Assembly (NCBI GenBank): GCA_031271815.1
Contig: JAISVA010000007.1
Location: 38,726-102,725 of the forward strand
Direction: 5' to 3'
Source: Prevotellaceae bacterium
Lineage (GTDB): Bacteria; Bacteroidota; Bacteroidia; Bacteroidales; Paludibacteraceae
DNA length: 64,000 nucleotides
Shown here: piece by piece, positions 61,730 through 64,000 of the stretch
Numbering within the stretch: position 1 is the stretch's first letter
Layout: each line of letters starts with the position of its first letter
Notes under the pieces: generated by a model
What the model was told of the DNA's origin: nothing
What the model saw: the letters and a program-made list of their open reading frames with translations, nothing else
Databases searched by the model: none
Made by a program: the position numbers and the translations under genes

Positions 61730-61860
61730 AAAAAAATTCTTTACAGATTCTTTACAAAGGTATTTAATTTATTCAATATCGAGGCTTCTTATTTAGAATT
61801 ATTTTAAATAAGATTGTTAAAAATCGCATGAACATTTTTTACAAAAAACTGTTTTTATAC

Positions 61861-61977
61861 TAATGCCGTTTAGTAAAGGATAAATTATAGGCCCCAAAAA
61901 GAAGAATTAAAAAAACTTTGTGTTCCTCTTTGTATTTATTTTTCTTTATATTTGTTTCTTAACTAAACGACATTGGT
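61861..61977. repeat. Inverted-repeat element before the ferredoxin gene
   Basis: AATGCCGTTTAGTAA on the left and TTAACTAAACGACATT on the right are inverted repeats with few mismatches. The right end matches the copy at 1841-1945. A TATATTTG box (61947-61954), possibly the ferredoxin -7 element, lies inside. The remaining gap 61730-61860 has nothing recognisable. Confidence 0.55.
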
Positions 61978-62009
61978 TTTACTATTATTAATTAAAACAA
62001 AACAACATT

Positions 62010-62198
62010 ATGGCTATAAAAAAAGTGTGGGTTACGGACGATTGCATCGCCTGCGGATTGAGCGAAAGTACCTGTCCGGAAGTATTTGAAGTGCATAACA
62101 AAGCACAAGTGAAAGAAAATGTAGATTTCTCTGCTTACGAAGACAAAATCAGGGAAGCGGCCAAAAACTGCCCTGTGCAGGCGATTAAGTATGAGTAA
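62010..62198 (+). CDS. Ferredoxin with a Ser in place of one cluster cysteine
   Basis: The protein has 62 residues. It has the one-cluster fold: CIACGLSESTCPEVFE at 12-27 and NCPVQAIKYE at the end. Expected ligands are CxxCxxC...CP. Cys12, Cys15 and Cys54 are present, but the third position is Ser18, and Cys22 occupies the place of the extra disulfide cysteine in Thermotoga-type ferredoxins. The cluster may use Ser or Cys22, or be 3Fe. It is a cytosolic electron carrier. It is convergent with the DUF2945 gene (6-base gap). Confidence 0.85.
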   Translation: MAIKKVWVTDDCIACGLSESTCPEVFEVHNKAQVKENVDFSAYEDKIREAAKNCPVQAIKYE

Positions 62199-62204
62199 AG
62201 TCTT

Positions 62205-62414
62205 TTAGAATTTTGTAAGAGCAGCGCCTTTATGAGCCGCAATATGATCCGATTTATCACTTTTGATTTCATATTGCGGATCGTCTTTGGAAGCATGATG
62301 TATATATCCCTTGTAAGTAAAATCCGAAGTATGAATCTTACTAATCGTTCCCGATACTCTTCCTGCCTCGGAATTCCAGCTTACCCGATCGCCTGTCCTG
62401 AATTTTTTTTCCAT
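62205..62414 (-). CDS. DUF2945 (HVA-type Tudor domain) protein
   Basis: The protein has 69 residues. KFRTGDRVSWNSEAGRVSGTI is the family's SH3/Tudor-like start, and QYEIKSDKSDHIAAHKGAAL its end. These small proteins are often near DUF488 or stress genes; the role is unknown. It lies 22 bases downstream of the DUF488 gene on the same strand. Confidence 0.85.
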   Translation of the reverse strand: MEKKFRTGDRVSWNSEAGRVSGTISKIHTSDFTYKGYIHHASKDDPQYEIKSDKSDHIAAHKGAALTKF

Positions 62415-62436
62415 AACTTATCTTATTATTGAGTTT

Positions 62437-62967
62437 TCAATCTTCATAAGACACATGAATTCCGGTTACTTTAGCCGGAGAAGTACAGGAATGTTCCTGC
62501 ACTTTCCCGACAGCTCTGATATGCAGCACTTTCCAACCTCTTGCTTTCAGGCAGTCGGATACCATTGACCGGTGACAACGCCACCAGACAGCCTCGGCGC
62601 ACATATAAGCCGTCGGATCCCGGAAAGCGATATTCTCCAGCGCTGTAATTGCCTCCTTAAACGTACCGGTTTTCATATAATCGGCATATCCGCGAAAAAA
62701 AGGATTTTTCCAGCGGGTATTTTTTGAACCGGGTTGTACTTTCCTTCTTCCTCCCAGGTCTTTCATATAAATATAATTTATTCCGTTTGCAGGCATGACC
62801 GTTTCCATGTTTTCCCTGTTGAATTGCGGATATTTCCGTGAACCCGGCATACTTCGGATATCGATTAAGTTTTTAATATCAAAAGATTGAAGCATGGAAA
62901 TGAATTCGTCCATGCTGTGTGTAGAATGGCCAATGGTATAAACAGTATGACATATACAATTATCCAT
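62437..62967 (-). CDS. DUF488 family protein
   Basis: The protein has 176 residues. VYTIGHSTHSMDEFISML at the start, DIRSMPGSRKYPQF (the DxRxxPxSR motif) and AYMCAEAVWWRCHRSM (CAE..xxCHR) are family hallmarks. DUF488 is of unknown function; the Cys/His pattern suggests redox or metal binding. It is probably in one operon with DUF2945 (22 bases) and divergent from the LOG gene. Confidence 0.9.
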   Translation of the reverse strand: MDNCICHTVYTIGHSTHSMDEFISMLQSFDIKNLIDIRSMPGSRKYPQFNRENMETVMPANGINYIYMKDLGGRRKVQPGSKNTRWKNPFFRGYADYMKTGTFKEAITALENIAFRDPTAYMCAEAVWWRCHRSMVSDCLKARGWKVLHIRAVGKVQEHSCTSPAKVTGIHVSYED

Positions 62968-63197
62968 TTCGAATTATTCAATGTCGGAATATATTTGCTA
63001 AAGCACAGCACACTATGCCGGATAACTAAAAAACAACAACTATTGCATCTTATTTGTTTTCGCCTGATCCGTAACACATCAGATTGCACGACGCAGATGC
63101 ATGAACGTTTTGATACGTTTAAATAATCTTTCAAGAATATTTATCCAATTCCCAATTTTGTTCCTTACATTTGTTTCCCAAAGAAAAACAAACAACA

Positions 63198-63773
63198 ATG
63201 AGAAAAGTATGTGTATATTGCGCCTCCAGCACGCAGGTGGCAGCATGCTATAAAACAGAAGCATACCGCCTGGGCGAAATTTTCGCCGCAAATAATATCC
63301 ATTGTCTTTACGGAGGCGGGAGCGTCGGCCTGATGGGCGAAATATCCAAAGCAATGATTGCAAACAAAGGAACAATTACGGGTGTGATCCCGAAATTTAT
63401 GGTCGATCAGGGCTGGAACAACGAGCACGTGGAGCAAATTGTCGTAAACACAATGCACGAGCGAAAACAGCTAATGCTCGAAGATGTGGATGCCGCCATT
63501 GCTTTGCCCGGAGGATGCGGCACACTGGAAGAGCTGATGGAGGCAATCACCTGGAAACAGCTTGGCATTTTTGTTAAGCCGATTGTGATTCTTAACGTAA
63601 ACCGGTATTTCGACCCGCTCCTGGAAATGCTGCACAAGGCAGTTGATGAAAAATTTATGCGAAGCGAACACCTCCGGATATGGAGTGTTGTGGAACGTGC
63701 GGAAGAAGTACTGCCGGCTATCAAACAGGCTCCCGGATGGAAGAAGGATGCAATTGGGATGGCGGCGTTGTAA
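63198..63773 (+). CDS. LOG-family nucleoside 5'-monophosphate phosphoribohydrolase
   Basis: The protein has 191 residues from ATG 63198 (MRKVCVYCASS); an ATG nine codons upstream is inside the leader and follows a TACATTTG -7 box (63166-63173). Family motifs are CLYGGGSVGLMGEI, MHERK (86-90) and PGGCGTLEE (104-112), which bind and hydrolyse the N-glycosidic bond of AMP-type nucleotides. Members include cytokinin-activating LOG and PpnN. Bacterial members often serve nucleotide salvage. It is monocistronic. Confidence 0.93.
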   Translation: MRKVCVYCASSTQVAACYKTEAYRLGEIFAANNIHCLYGGGSVGLMGEISKAMIANKGTITGVIPKFMVDQGWNNEHVEQIVVNTMHERKQLMLEDVDAAIALPGGCGTLEELMEAITWKQLGIFVKPIVILNVNRYFDPLLEMLHKAVDEKFMRSEHLRIWSVVERAEEVLPAIKQAPGWKKDAIGMAAL

Positions 63774-63903
63774 AGATGTTTGTTTGTTTCCATTGAAGAG
63801 GCTTTCTAAAAATAAGGTAGTTATGCGAAACATCATATTATGAACGAGCGGGCAGTGAAGCGGAAAATATAAGTTTAGTATAAAACATAAAAAGGAGTAA
63901 AAA

Positions 63904-64000
63904 ATGACAAACGTAGATTTCAAAAACAGTGAGGTGCAAACTCAACTGTCAATACCCAAGATAATCGTATTGGGCTTAACTCCCGGAGTGGTTATGACTT
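63904..64000 (+). CDS. Unknown protein, N-terminus only (cut by window end)
   Basis: ATG 63904 opens a frame to the window end, about 32 residues: MTNVDFKNSEVQTQLSIPK then IIVLGLTPGVVMT. A soluble leader followed by a hydrophobic stretch suggests a membrane protein. An AGGAG sequence lies 8-12 bases upstream. The family is not recognised. Confidence 0.5.
   Translation, partial: MTNVDFKNSEVQTQLSIPKIIVLGLTPGVVMT

Overview
This window comes from a Bacteroidota chromosome, most likely order Bacteroidales. The evidence is mutually consistent: a fused FeoA-FeoB iron transporter, a TamB gene followed by a lipoprotein-type TamA (TamL), the rpmB-rpmG-DUF4295 ribosomal cluster, an RRM-type small RNA-binding protein, promoters of the TTTG-N(18-20)-TAnnTTTG type, many short lipoproteins, and two secreted proteins ending in a type IX secretion (T9SS) sorting domain. 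Genus cannot be fixed from the sequence; a relative of Dysgonomonadaceae/Paludibacteraceae/Porphyromonadaceae is a guess. No rRNA, tRNA, CRISPR array, prophage or intact transposase was seen.

Layout. 1-8.8 kb is mostly minus-strand cell-envelope genes: a partial outer-membrane beta-barrel receptor, small beta-barrel proteins, a rhodanese-like lipoprotein lacking its cysteine, the Mrp Fe-S carrier, D-Ala-D-Ala ligase, an L,D-transpeptidase and a DUF4348-like exported protein. 8.9-14.2 kb is housekeeping: dnaG, a LolC/E permease, rbfA, dprA and an RRM protein. 14.9-18.3 kb holds one large secreted GH5 cellulase-like enzyme. 18.5-24.3 kb carries typA, holB, cinA and rpmB-rpmG-DUF4295, with a MITE and a decayed two-gene ATPase module between typA and holB. 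24.5-31.4 kb is tamB-tamL. 31.9-38 kb has recG, aroQ, pyruvate kinase and a His-rich DUF937/OmpA protein. 38.4-42.2 kb is a minus-strand operon lpxK, purine nucleoside phosphorylase, radical SAM, glycosyltransferase. 42.3-51.9 kb has a DUF1015 protein, a surface glycan-binding lipoprotein, an lpxH operon, cardiolipin synthase, ribD and a sacsin-like ATPase. 52.3-58.8 kb is an accessory region: an AC microsatellite, strong palindromes, an HU-like gene and a run of exported or unknown proteins broken up by repeats. 58.9-64 kb has the Feo locus, a ferredoxin with a substituted cluster ligand, DUF2945, DUF488 and LOG-family genes.

The most unusual property of the window is the density of short palindromic, non-autonomous repeats in nearly every intergenic gap. 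At least six families are visible: (i) MITE-like elements ending in GGCTGTCTCAAAAG; (ii) REP-like CTCCTTTGGAGGGGG pairs; (iii) a 220-230 bp element found at 14.5 and 36.3 kb; (iv) CCGCCAAT/ATTGGCGG hairpins; (v) a pair of 112-bp direct repeats flanking one orphan gene; (vi) a 155-bp element whose pairings cross like a pseudoknot. Some run into coding sequence: they supply the last residues of Ddl and of the FeoB-associated protein, and place a purine-rich GGGAGG just upstream of mrp. All repeat calls are by eye.
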